A stretch of 64,000 bases of DNA, from the NCBI GenBank assembly GCA_030704225.1, contig CP131915.1, positions 3,410,001 through 3,474,000 on the forward strand. The letters are read 5' to 3'. The translations under genes were made by a program, and so were the position numbers. The notes under the pieces were generated by a model. That model was not told where the DNA came from and did no database searches. It was given only the letters and a program-made list of their open reading frames with translations. The stretch is from Kosakonia sp. H02 (GTDB lineage: Bacteria > Pseudomonadota > Gammaproteobacteria > Enterobacterales > Enterobacteriaceae). Positions 44,372 to 51,926 of this stretch are shown in pieces (position 1 is the first letter of the stretch; each line of letters starts with the position of its first letter).

Positions 44372-45024
44372 TGACTTATTAACGTCTCCGCATTGCACAA
44401 ACCATGGCGAATGGCGAGGTGCGTCAGTTCGACGTCACCGTGGATATTCAACTTACTGAACATCCGATAGCGATAGCTGTTCACCGTTTTCGGACTCAGA
44501 TGCAGTTGCTCTGAGATCTCGTTGACCTTCTGGCCTTTCGTGATCATCAGCATAATCTGCAATTCACGTTCCGACAAACTGTCGAACGGCGAGTCCGTTT
44601 TTTCCGGTTCGATTTGGCTAAGCGCCATTTGTTGAGCAATATCAGAAGCGATATAGCGTTGGCCAGCGTGCACAGAACGAATGGCATTTACCACATCCTG
44701 CGGCGCAGCGCCTTTGCTAAGATAACCCGCCGCCCCGGCCTGCATCACTTTCGCCGGTAAGGGATTTTCTGTGTGAACGGTAAGCATAATGACTTTCGTG
44801 TCAGCGGTGCCACGTGCGATTTTTCGCGTTGCTTCAAGGCCACCGATGCCGGGCATGTTCATATCCATCAGCACGACGTCAACGGAATTGGCGCGACACC
44901 ATTTGATGGCGTCTTCACCGCAGTTAACCTCGCCGGTCACTTTTATGCCCTTAATATCTTCGAGAATGCGTCGTATCCCTGCGCGCACCAGTTCATGGTC
45001 ATCAACAAGTAGTACGTTGATCAA
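44368..45024 (-). CDS. uvrY: UvrY, BarA-UvrY response regulator
   Basis: 218 residues from TTG at 45024 (MINVLLVDDHELVRAGIRR) with GGAG upstream. Receiver: phospho-acceptor Asp in VVLMDMNMPGIGG; C-terminal LuxR-type HTH (LSERELQIMLMITKGQKVNEI). Activates csrB/csrC-type RNAs that sequester CsrA, whose gene is also in this window. Its first 13 codons, ribosome site and leader are duplicated just upstream (see repeat). Confidence 0.97.
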   Translation of the reverse strand: MINVLLVDDHELVRAGIRRILEDIKGIKVTGEVNCGEDAIKWCRANSVDVVLMDMNMPGIGGLEATRKIARGTADTKVIMLTVHTENPLPAKVMQAGAAGYLSKGAAPQDVVNAIRSVHAGQRYIASDIAQQMALSQIEPEKTDSPFDSLSERELQIMLMITKGQKVNEISEQLHLSPKTVNSYRYRMFSKLNIHGDVELTHLAIRHGLCNAETLISQ

Positions 45025-45210
45025 AGGAGTATCTCCGGAAATAGGGATAACGCTGCGAAAACTATATTTGGCTATATTAGCTTTTTTTCACATAACAAAC
45101 CAGTTCATGGTCATCAACAAGTAGTACGTTGATCAAAGGAGTATCTCCGGAAATAGGGATAACGCTGCGAAAACTATATTTGGCTATATTAGCTTTTTTT
45201 CACATAACAA
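44987..45210. repeat. Perfect 112-bp tandem duplication over the uvrY start
   Basis: Copy 1 is 44987-45098 and copy 2 is 45099-45210; the two are identical over all 112 bp by eye. The unit begins ACCAGTTCATGGTC (uvrY codons 9-13) and ends TTTTTTTCACATAACAA (upstream leader). Copy 1 keeps the complete uvrY gene intact. Copy 2 supplies a second start region. Confidence 0.95.
45077..45136 (-). CDS. 19-codon mini-ORF created by the uvrY duplication
   Basis: Copy 2 repeats the uvrY TTG start with its GGAG. After 12 uvrY codons and a shared GTT codon the frame runs across the junction into CYVKKS and a TAA at 45077. If the leader is transcribed, this peptide would be translated 52 nt upstream of the true uvrY start and might affect it. 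It is probably a by-product, not an evolved gene. Confidence 0.5.
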   Translation of the reverse strand: MINVLLVDDHELVCYVKKS

Positions 45211-45602
45211 GGGAAGGTGAAAAAACAATGTCACCTGGATTTTGTTCTCGTTTTTGGAAATTAAGTTGTACATGACGTGGAAACTTTTACTGGTTAAACA
45301 AACGCAGCGGTAAAAAGACAAAACGCTTCTCTTTCAGAAAGTTAGCAAATTCTCTTTTTTTCACTGGCATAAATTGCTGTGCATTCGTTGTAACAACAAT
45401 TAACCCTGTTTAAACGACAATTAAACATATATTTATAATGCATTAAATGCACTGCCCTTTATTGCGGCCGAGGTTTAATTCTATTACGCGCTGTAATGAT
45501 CAAAAAACAACCACTGCTTTTTTTTGTAAACCTTGTGGTATACTTCGCCGCTTTGAGGGTGATCGTCGCGTAAGTTCGCGACGGCGTAACGAGGAAGATA
45601 AA
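45211..45602. promoter_or_regulatory. uvrY-yecF intergenic region
   Basis: About 390 bp, AT-rich in the first half. For yecF an extended -10 is seen (TGGTATACT, -10 at 45539-45544) and a leader of about 50 nt with a 7-bp hairpin CGTCGCG/CGCGACG (45564-45583). The uvrY promoter should lie near 45150-45300; no clear consensus was identified. No small gene was recognised apart from the duplication mini-ORF. Confidence 0.5.
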
Positions 45603-45827
45603 TTGAGCACACCTGATTTTTCCACTGCTGAGAACGCAAAGGAACTGGCGCAGGAAGTCGCTTGCCTGAAATCAATGATTACACTGATGCTGCAAGCGAT
45701 GGGTCAGGCAGACGCGGGCCGCGTCATTATCAAAATGGAAAAGCTAATTGCACAAATGGAAGATGAAGCTAATGCCAGCGTATTTTCCAGCACTGTTAAG
45801 CAAATTAAACAAGCTTACCGCCAGTAA
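45603..45827 (+). CDS. yecF: YecF, small conserved protein (DUF2594)
   Basis: 74 residues from a TTG start at 45603 (MSTPDFSTAENAKELAQEV), the E. coli length, preceded by GAGGAAG. The open frame extends upstream to 45447 but that part reads as leader, not protein. Helical (LKSMITLMLQAMGQADAGRV). Function unknown; it keeps its place between uvrY and sdiA. Confidence 0.92.
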   Translation: MSTPDFSTAENAKELAQEVACLKSMITLMLQAMGQADAGRVIIKMEKLIAQMEDEANASVFSSTVKQIKQAYRQ

Positions 45828-45905
45828 ATAATATCCGGCTGTCAGATCGCGCTGACAGCCGGGTTTTGTTTAATATACTTTTCGCAATTACGATTCAAGT
45901 CAGAT

Positions 45906-46628
45906 TCAAATGATTCCGGTTGCCGCCGCATAGCAGGCAATTTGTGTTTTATTCGGCGCGTTAAATTTCTTCTGCATGTTTTTCTGATGGAAATTAACGG
46001 TGTTTTCCGAAATAGATAAAATAATCGCAATTTCCGCCGAGGTTTTCCCTTCCGCCGTCCATTTCAGAATCTCACGTTCACGTTTACTGAATTTCATTTC
46101 CGGCGTCATTACCGTATGATCCTGCAAACGCGTCAATGCCAGCAGGCTTAACTGCACCAGCGTTTGCAAACGCAGTTCAATCTCATCATCCGCCATCATT
46201 TTGCCCGACAGGCTGGTTCGTGAGACGGACAAAAAGCCCAGCGCGTGGTTTGGCAGCATCAAACATTGCGAAATCCCTTTACGCAGGCCGTGGTCGCGCG
46301 CGGCGTCCCATAACGTCATCGCATCATGAAAGAGTTTGTCACTCCACGGCAAATGGCCCTGAATGAAATTTTCTGCCTTAAGCACCGGATCAATAGCAAA
46401 GTAATTCTCTGCCTGATAATGCTGCATCCATTCAGTCGGATATGACGTTTCAACGCTGAGCTTTGGCCGGGTAAAAGGGACCGGATGGCGTACGCAAAGT
46501 GAAAAATAATCAAATTCCAGCCGCTGAGTCTGCCGCTGAATCTCCGTATAAACGTCCTGTGCCGCTGTCATCTCCTGGAACCGCGATATCATTTCGCGAC
46601 GCCAGGTAAAATAATCTTTTTGCTGCAT
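45906..46628 (-). CDS. sdiA: SdiA, LuxR-type quorum-sensing regulator
   Basis: 240 residues: N-terminal autoinducer-binding domain (ligand-site aromatics in FDYFSLCV, YFAIDPVLK, LPWSD) and C-terminal HTH (LSKREREILKWTAEGKTSAEI is the region, read as KREREILKWTAEGKTSAEI). Binds acyl-homoserine lactones made by other bacteria, since enterobacteria usually have SdiA without a cognate synthase; no luxI is seen here. Confidence 0.95.
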   Translation of the reverse strand: MQQKDYFTWRREMISRFQEMTAAQDVYTEIQRQTQRLEFDYFSLCVRHPVPFTRPKLSVETSYPTEWMQHYQAENYFAIDPVLKAENFIQGHLPWSDKLFHDAMTLWDAARDHGLRKGISQCLMLPNHALGFLSVSRTSLSGKMMADDEIELRLQTLVQLSLLALTRLQDHTVMTPEMKFSKREREILKWTAEGKTSAEIAIILSISENTVNFHQKNMQKKFNAPNKTQIACYAAATGII

Positions 46629-46874
46629 ACCGACCGGTAATACCCCTGCATTTAATAATCATTATTTTGTATACAATAACCTAACACATAAAACTTAATT
46701 ATGAATATAAAATATCGGAACATTTGGAAATAAGTTAACTTTATTGCCGGATTTAACGCCAACAACCGGGCAGAAATATCGATTTATGCGAGGCATGCCA
46801 ATCGCTTTGTATATTAATCACCTTAAGTGAAACTGCCGCGATTCAGCCGCCGGAAGGGGTGAATCGCGACACGG

Positions 46875-47627
46875 TTATTGCGTGAGGAATTTTTCGAGGA
46901 ACTGGCGCGTGCGGGGGTGTTGCGGGTCATCGAAGAGGGTTTCTGCCGGGCCTTGCTCGACAATCCGCCCCTGATCCATAAAAATCGCCCGGTCCGCGAC
47001 ATAGCGGGCAAAGTTCATTTCATGGGTGACGATAACCATCGTACGTCTTTCCTCCGCCAGTTGGCGGATGGTATTCAGCACCTCGCCCACCAGTTCGGGA
47101 TCGAGCGCCGAGGTCGGTTCATCGAATAAAATCACATCCGGGCGCATCGCCAGCGCCCGCGCAATGGCGACACGCTGCTGCTGCCCGCCGGATAAACGCC
47201 GCGGATAGCTGGTCTCTTTGTCACTCAGCCCCACTTTCGCCAGCAGTTCGCGCGCTCTCGCCGTTGCCTCTTCTTTCGCTTCGCCTTTCACAATCACCGG
47301 CCCTTCAATAATGTTTTCCAGCACCGTGCGATGCGGAAACAGGTTGAAGTTCTGGAATACAAAGCCGACATGCTGGCGCAACTGGCGGATAGCGCCCTTC
47401 TGCTTGCTGATGGCACGCGCGGCATCAATAGTGATATTACCCACGCGAATGGTGCCGCTTTCCGGCTGTTCCAGCAGGTTAATACTGCGCAGCAATGTGG
47501 TTTTACCGGAACCGCTCGGGCCGATAATCGCCACCACTTCACCCTCTTCGACCTGCAAATCGATACCGTGCAGCACCGTCTGCCCGTGGAATTTTTTCAC
47601 CAGTTGTTTAACGTCGATGGCATTCAT
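46875..47627 (-). CDS. tcyN: Cystine ABC transporter ATP-binding protein
   Basis: 250 residues (yecC). Walker A GPSGSGKTT, signature LSGGQQQR, Walker B VILFDEPTSALDP, switch His in VTHEM. Polar-amino-acid ABC type. Powers L-cystine import by the TcyJLN system (FliY-YecS-YecC). Overlaps tcyL by 4 bp (ATGA). Confidence 0.96.
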   Translation of the reverse strand: MNAIDVKQLVKKFHGQTVLHGIDLQVEEGEVVAIIGPSGSGKTTLLRSINLLEQPESGTIRVGNITIDAARAISKQKGAIRQLRQHVGFVFQNFNLFPHRTVLENIIEGPVIVKGEAKEEATARARELLAKVGLSDKETSYPRRLSGGQQQRVAIARALAMRPDVILFDEPTSALDPELVGEVLNTIRQLAEERRTMVIVTHEMNFARYVADRAIFMDQGRIVEQGPAETLFDDPQHPRTRQFLEKFLTQ

Positions 47628-48292
47628 TTCGGATCACGCTCCTGGCGATTAAGCTGGTTTTCAAAATAGTTTTGCAGCGTCGACAGCACCGTTGCCATTA
47701 CCCAGTAGATCAGCGACGCGGCAAGGTACATGGTGAACACTTCCAGCGTACGCGAGGTGATAAGCTGCGCCTGGCGGAACAACTCCGGCACCTGAATGGT
47801 GGCCGCCAGCGACGTATCTTTCACCAGGCTGATGAAACTGTTGCTGAGCGGCGGTAGCGCCACGCGGGCGGCCTGCGGCAGAATCGCCCGGCGCAGGGTT
47901 TGCCACGGCGTCATGCCAATACTCGCCGCCGCTTCCCACTGCCCTTTATCAATCGACGAGATCGCCGCGCGCAGCGTTTCCGCCGCATACGCCGCCGTGT
48001 TCAGCGACAGGCCAATCATCGCCGAGGGAATCGGGTCCAGCTCAATGCCAAACTGCGGTAGACCGTAATAGATCATAAAGAGCTGGGCGATAAGCGGCGT
48101 ACCGCGAAAAATGGAGATATATAAGCGCGCCAGCCAGCGTATCGGCAGCAGCGGCGACATGCGCATCAATGCCAGGATAAAGCCGAGCAGCAAGCCAAAA
48201 AACATGCCGCCAATACTCAATTGCAGCGTGAAGACCGTGCCCTTTAACAGGAAAGGTGCGGAGTCGATAACGAGCTGTAAACTCTCTTGCAT
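47624..48292 (-). CDS. tcyL: Cystine ABC transporter permease
   Basis: 222 residues (yecS), with about five membrane segments and the cytoplasmic coupling loop EAAASIGMTPWQTLRRAILPQA. Lies 21 bp after dcyD. Confidence 0.96.
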   Translation of the reverse strand: MQESLQLVIDSAPFLLKGTVFTLQLSIGGMFFGLLLGFILALMRMSPLLPIRWLARLYISIFRGTPLIAQLFMIYYGLPQFGIELDPIPSAMIGLSLNTAAYAAETLRAAISSIDKGQWEAAASIGMTPWQTLRRAILPQAARVALPPLSNSFISLVKDTSLAATIQVPELFRQAQLITSRTLEVFTMYLAASLIYWVMATVLSTLQNYFENQLNRQERDPK

Positions 48293-48313
48293 TATGATTT
48301 TTCTGCCTGCGGG

Positions 48314-49300
48314 TTAAATGTGAGGATGGTAGGCAAACAGCGCAGGTGCACCACCGGTGTGAATAAACAGGATCGGGCCATTATCTTTAAACCGTTTTTG
48401 TTCAATGCCATCAAGCAGCCCGGCCATGGCTTTACCGGTGTAAACCGGGTCGAGCAAGATACCTTCCAGACGCGCCAGTAACTTTACAGCTTCCATCCCT
48501 TCATCATTCGGCATGCCGTAGCCTGGCGCAAAATAGTCATCCCACAGCACTATATCTGCCTTTGCCTGCACCTCAAGTTGTTGCGCAATCTGCTGTTGAA
48601 GCGACACCACTTTCGGTTTTTGATCCGCCACGCTGCGCGACACCGTTACGCCAATCAGTTCCACCTCCGGCATCAGTTGTTCAAGGCCGACCGCCAGACC
48701 GGCGTGGGTCCCGGCGCTACCGGACGCCACCACCACGGAAGAGAGCCCGACCGCGCCTTCGCACTGCTGGGCAATTTCCAGCGCACTTTCAACATAACCC
48801 AGCGCGCCAAGGGCGTTAGAGCCGCCAACCGGAATGATATACGGGCGAAAACCCTGCGCTTCAATGCGCGTCGCCAGTTCGTCCAGTTGCGCCACCGGGT
48901 CGGTTAATGCATCGCACAGCTCAACCTGGGCATTAAACAGATCCAGCAGCAGTCGGTTGCCGTTGGTCAGGTAGTTTTCTGCACGCGTCCCGGTCGGGTT
49001 TTCCAGCAGCGCGACGCAATGTAGCCCCAATTTTGCCGCCACCGCCGCCGTCTGGCGTACATGGTTGGATTGAATCGCGCCCGCAGTCACCAGCGTGTCT
49101 GCGCCTTCACGCAGCGCATCGGCGGCGAGAAACTCCAGCTTGCGCAGTTTGTTGCCGCCCATTGCCACCGGCGTGACATCATCGCGTTTGATAAAAATGT
49201 CGCGCCCGAGGTAGTCAGAAAAACGCGGCAAATACTCCAGCGGCGTCGGGGCACCAATAAATTCCAGGCGGGGAAAGCGGGTTAAATTGTGCAAGGGCAT
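48314..49300 (-). CDS. dcyD: D-cysteine desulfhydrase
   Basis: 328 residues from the ATG at 49300 (MPLHNLTRFPRLEFIGAPTP), the E. coli length, with GGAGGATCC upstream; an in-frame extension to 49348 is not supported. PLP enzyme of fold type II: the PLP lysine is in MGGNKLRKLEF, phosphate loop ASGSAGTHAG. Converts D-cysteine to pyruvate, sulfide and ammonia. Sits between the binding protein and permease genes of the cystine system. Confidence 0.97.
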   Translation of the reverse strand: MPLHNLTRFPRLEFIGAPTPLEYLPRFSDYLGRDIFIKRDDVTPVAMGGNKLRKLEFLAADALREGADTLVTAGAIQSNHVRQTAAVAAKLGLHCVALLENPTGTRAENYLTNGNRLLLDLFNAQVELCDALTDPVAQLDELATRIEAQGFRPYIIPVGGSNALGALGYVESALEIAQQCEGAVGLSSVVVASGSAGTHAGLAVGLEQLMPEVELIGVTVSRSVADQKPKVVSLQQQIAQQLEVQAKADIVLWDDYFAPGYGMPNDEGMEAVKLLARLEGILLDPVYTGKAMAGLLDGIEQKRFKDNGPILFIHTGGAPALFAYHPHI

Positions 49301-49361
49301 GGATCCTCCGAAAGCCGCAAAATGAACTGTCTGGTTTTTATTATGCACGTAAAAATCCGAT

Positions 49362-49394
49362 CAATAAAAAAGGCGCTTGATTAAGCGCCTTTTT
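49362..49394 (-). terminator. Terminator between fliY and dcyD
   Basis: AAAAAGGCGCTT-GATT-AAGCGCCTTTTT, a 12-bp stem; on the minus strand T-runs follow. It would reduce read-through from fliY into dcyD-tcyLN. Confidence 0.9.
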
Positions 49395-49409
49395 CTGAGC
49401 GGGCAACGA

Positions 49410-50210
49410 TTATTTCGTCACATCCGCCCCAAACCATTTTTCTGACAGCGCCTTCATGGTGCCATCTTTTTGCATGTCGGCAATCGCCGCATCAACCGCT
49501 TTCAGCAGGTCTTCGTTGCCCTTACGCAACGCCACGCCAGACTCCTGACGCGAGAACGCATCGCCCGCCACCGCCAGCGTATCTTTGGTTTTCTTCACCA
49601 GATCCAGCGCCGCCAGGCGGTCAACCAGAATGGCATCAATACGCCCTACGCGCAGATCCTGGTATTTCGTCGGATCATCATCATAGGTACGAATATCTAC
49701 GCCCTGCACGTTCTGGCGCAGCCACTCTTCATAGTTGGTGCCCAGACCAACACCGACTTTTTTGCCTTTCAGATCGGCAGCCGACTTTATACTGGCTTCG
49801 TTGCCTTTTTTCACCAGCGCCTGAATGCCGGACACGGTGTACGGCGTGGAGAAGTCATATTTTTTCTTACGCTCGTCGGAAATGGTCACCTGATTGATAA
49901 CCACATCGATGCGTTTAGAGTCCAGCGAGGCCAGCATACCGTCCCATTTGGTCGGTTTCAGCGACGCTTTAACGCCCAGATGTTTCGCCAGCGCTTCGGC
50001 AAATTCGACTTCAAACCCCGTCAACTTGCCATCATCACCCTGGAAGCTGAACGGCGGATAAGTTCCTTCCAGACCCACCAACAGCGTGCCGCGCTCTTTC
50101 ACTTTATTGAGCAGGTTTTCTGCCGCGAACGTTTTTACGCTCATGCCTGCCACCAGCGCGACAGCCATAACGCTCATCAATAAATGACGACCAACAACAG
50201 CTAATCTCAT
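49410..50210 (-). CDS. fliY: Cystine-binding periplasmic protein (FliY/TcyJ)
   Basis: 266 residues, the E. coli length. Signal peptide (LLMSVMAVALVAGMSVKTFAA) and type-3 solute-binding signature GLEGTYPPFSF and TGFEVEFAEAL. Binds L-cystine for TcyLN. It is linked to fliAZ by position but has no role in the flagellum itself. Confidence 0.97.
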   Translation of the reverse strand: MRLAVVGRHLLMSVMAVALVAGMSVKTFAAENLLNKVKERGTLLVGLEGTYPPFSFQGDDGKLTGFEVEFAEALAKHLGVKASLKPTKWDGMLASLDSKRIDVVINQVTISDERKKKYDFSTPYTVSGIQALVKKGNEASIKSAADLKGKKVGVGLGTNYEEWLRQNVQGVDIRTYDDDPTKYQDLRVGRIDAILVDRLAALDLVKKTKDTLAVAGDAFSRQESGVALRKGNEDLLKAVDAAIADMQKDGTMKALSEKWFGADVTK

Positions 50211-50242
50211 CGAACCTCCATTAAGAATTTGGCTATAGCGGC

Positions 50243-50271
50243 CAGTGCCTGAGCAATACGCTCAGGCACTG
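50243..50271 (-). terminator. Hairpin after fliZ
   Basis: CAGTGCCTGAG-7 nt-CTCAGGCACTG, a perfect 11-bp stem 20 bp after fliZ with no T-tract. It could attenuate fliAZ transcription into fliY or protect the mRNA. Confidence 0.6.
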
Positions 50272-50290
50272 CCTGTCTACATATTCATTT

Positions 50291-50842
50291 TTAATATATA
50301 TCAGATGTCGCGCCGACAGCGATCTTTTGCACGCCAGCGAAACGCGCCTGGGTTTTAAACTGCGCATATTTGCGCAAGGCAATCCGATAGTTATTAGTGC
50401 TGGTCGCCGGTAACCAAGGTTCCAGATTTTCATCCAGGAAGCCCTCTTCCAGCAGTTGACGGGAGACATTGAGTTCGCTGAGATGGTTGCCTAAGCGGCG
50501 CAGACGCACAACATATTCGCGCACTGTGCCGTGGCTCATCTCGGTTTGTTCGAAGAGATACTGTTTAAAGCCGATGATATCGAAGAAATCGCTCTGCTCT
50601 TTGCAGTGCAGATCGCCGCAAAAACGGCAGAGTGCAACCCACTCTTTTTGCTCTTGTTGCCACGCCGCTTCGTCCAACAACATATCCAGACGCGAAATCG
50701 CAATTTTATTCACGATTTCGCCCCGGCGTACCAGCGTGATGCGATCAAGCAGTTTGTGGCAGTGAGCGCAATGCGTCTGGCTGTGTTTAAAGTCTTTCAG
50801 GTAGCGGCTTAGTGGCCGTCTTTTTGGTTGCTGCACCGTCAT
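50291..50842 (-). CDS. fliZ: FliZ, regulator of flagellar and RpoS-dependent genes
   Basis: 183 residues, the E. coli length. Contains a recombinase-like SAM fold (YVVRLRRLGNHLSELN) and a basic N-terminus (MTVQQPKRRPLSRYLKDF). Two CxxC-type pairs (HCAHCHK is read as CAHC; CRFCGDLHC) might bind metal. In E. coli FliZ antagonises sigma-S promoters; in Salmonella it supports FlhDC activity. Co-transcribed with fliA. Confidence 0.96.
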   Translation of the reverse strand: MTVQQPKRRPLSRYLKDFKHSQTHCAHCHKLLDRITLVRRGEIVNKIAISRLDMLLDEAAWQQEQKEWVALCRFCGDLHCKEQSDFFDIIGFKQYLFEQTEMSHGTVREYVVRLRRLGNHLSELNVSRQLLEEGFLDENLEPWLPATSTNNYRIALRKYAQFKTQARFAGVQKIAVGATSDIY

Positions 50843-50907
50843 GATAACTCCTGGTTGTCAATGCGTTGTTCGGCATTTACCAGGAGGGATGCAGTCGCAT
50901 CAACAAC

Positions 50908-51627
50908 CTATAACTTACCCAGCTTGGTACGTAAGCGCTTAATGGCCTGGCTATGAAGCTGACTAACCCGCGACTCCCCAACTTCCAGTACCGCGCCAAT
51001 CTCTTTAAGATTCAGCTCTTCCTGGTAGTAAAGCGTCAGGACAAGTTGTTCACGCTCCGGTAGCGATTCAATCGCGTCCATCACCCGGTGGCGTAAGTTA
51101 CTTTCCATTAACTGGAATAACGGGTTTTCCTGTTGATGATCGTCCGTCACCAGCTCGATACTGTCGCCGTGCTCTTCCCGCCATTCGTCATAGGAGAAAA
51201 GCTGGCTATTATTGGTATCGAGCAGCATCTGACGGTATTCCTCGACAGGAATTCCAAGACGCTGCGACACTTCAGTTTCCGTCGCGTTACGTCCCAGCTC
51301 TTGCTCAAGTTGCCCCATAGCCTGCGCCACTTCGCGGGCATTACGCCGAACGCTGCGCGGCACCCAATCGCGGCTGCGCAGTTCGTCCAGCATTGCCCCA
51401 CGAATACGCTGTACTGCGTAAGTGGTAAATGCCGTTCCTTGCAGAGCGTCATAGCGATCCACTGCATTCAATAGACCTATGCCGCCCGCCTGTAGCAGGT
51501 CGTCCAGTTCCACACTCGCCGGCAAACGCACCTGCAGGCGCAATGCTTCGTGACGCACAAGAGGTACATAACGCTGCCACAGCGAGTGTTTATCCATTAC
51601 ACCTTCAGCGGTATAGAGTGAATTCAC
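50908..51627 (-). CDS. fliA: FliA, flagellar sigma factor 28
   Basis: 239 residues from the GTG at 51627 (MNSLYTAEGVMDKHSLWQ), the E. coli length; the frame is open to 51705, but those codons overlap the promoter. Regions 2 (FTTYAVQRIRGAMLDELR), 3 and 4 (LKEIGAVLEVGESRVSQLHSQA) are intact. Directs class III promoters such as those of tar and motA here; held by FlgM until hook completion. Confidence 0.97.
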   Translation of the reverse strand: MNSLYTAEGVMDKHSLWQRYVPLVRHEALRLQVRLPASVELDDLLQAGGIGLLNAVDRYDALQGTAFTTYAVQRIRGAMLDELRSRDWVPRSVRRNAREVAQAMGQLEQELGRNATETEVSQRLGIPVEEYRQMLLDTNNSQLFSYDEWREEHGDSIELVTDDHQQENPLFQLMESNLRHRVMDAIESLPEREQLVLTLYYQEELNLKEIGAVLEVGESRVSQLHSQAIKRLRTKLGKL

Positions 51628-51652
51628 GATAAACAGCCCTGCGTTAATTGAG

Positions 51653-51679
51653 TTATCGGCATGATTATCCTTTCCTGTA
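51653..51679 (-). promoter_or_regulatory. Probable sigma28 autoregulatory promoter of fliAZ
   Basis: GCCGATAA (51653-51660, minus strand) is a perfect FliA -10, with TACAGGAA (51672-51679) 11 bp upstream as a weak -35. It is 26 bp before the fliA GTG, as expected for the class III start of fliAZ. A second partial -10 (GCCGATAC, 51728-51735) has no -35 match. Confidence 0.65.
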
Positions 51680-51926
51680 GGGGTTTTAATCGGAAGAATA
51701 GGCACTAAAAAGGATGTGTTTTTATTGGTATCGGCTTGAAATGTTAAATAAATGCGATTTTAAAAAGAAAAAACAGTATGTTAAGCAGGAACAAAAAATG
51801 AGCATTTTTTAAATTTTTGAGCTTCAAAGTTGGCATTTGAGGAAACCGAGTCACAAATTGCACCATTGTTCAGGTGCAATTCGCTCTGCTAAGGTTTGAA
51901 TTGACATGTGATTTTCCACACGTGTA
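51680..51926. other. fliA-glycosyltransferase intergenic region
   Basis: About 250 bp, AT-rich. It should contain the FlhDC-dependent fliA promoter. A perfect hairpin AATTGCACC-8 nt-GGTGCAATT (51856-51881) lies 46 bp after the glycosyltransferase stop and lacks a T-tract; it may end that transcript by a Rho-type mechanism or stabilise it. Confidence 0.5.

Noticed and set aside
43340..44374. 344-codon open frame antisense to uvrC
   Set aside because: Shadow of uvrC; no domain, no ribosome site.
44987..45210. CRISPR or phage-type repeat
   Set aside because: Only two adjacent copies with no spacer; it is a simple tandem duplication of the uvrY start.
45447..45602. N-terminal extension of YecF to 126 residues
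   Set aside because: The part before the TTG at 45603 covers the -10 region and a leader hairpin; family length is 74.
49300..49348. Longer N-terminus of DcyD
   Set aside because: The ATG at 49300 has a strong ribosome site and gives the family length; the extension matches nothing.
51728..51754. Second sigma28 promoter upstream of fliA
   Set aside because: GCCGATAC is present but the -35 position reads CATTTATT, a poor match.
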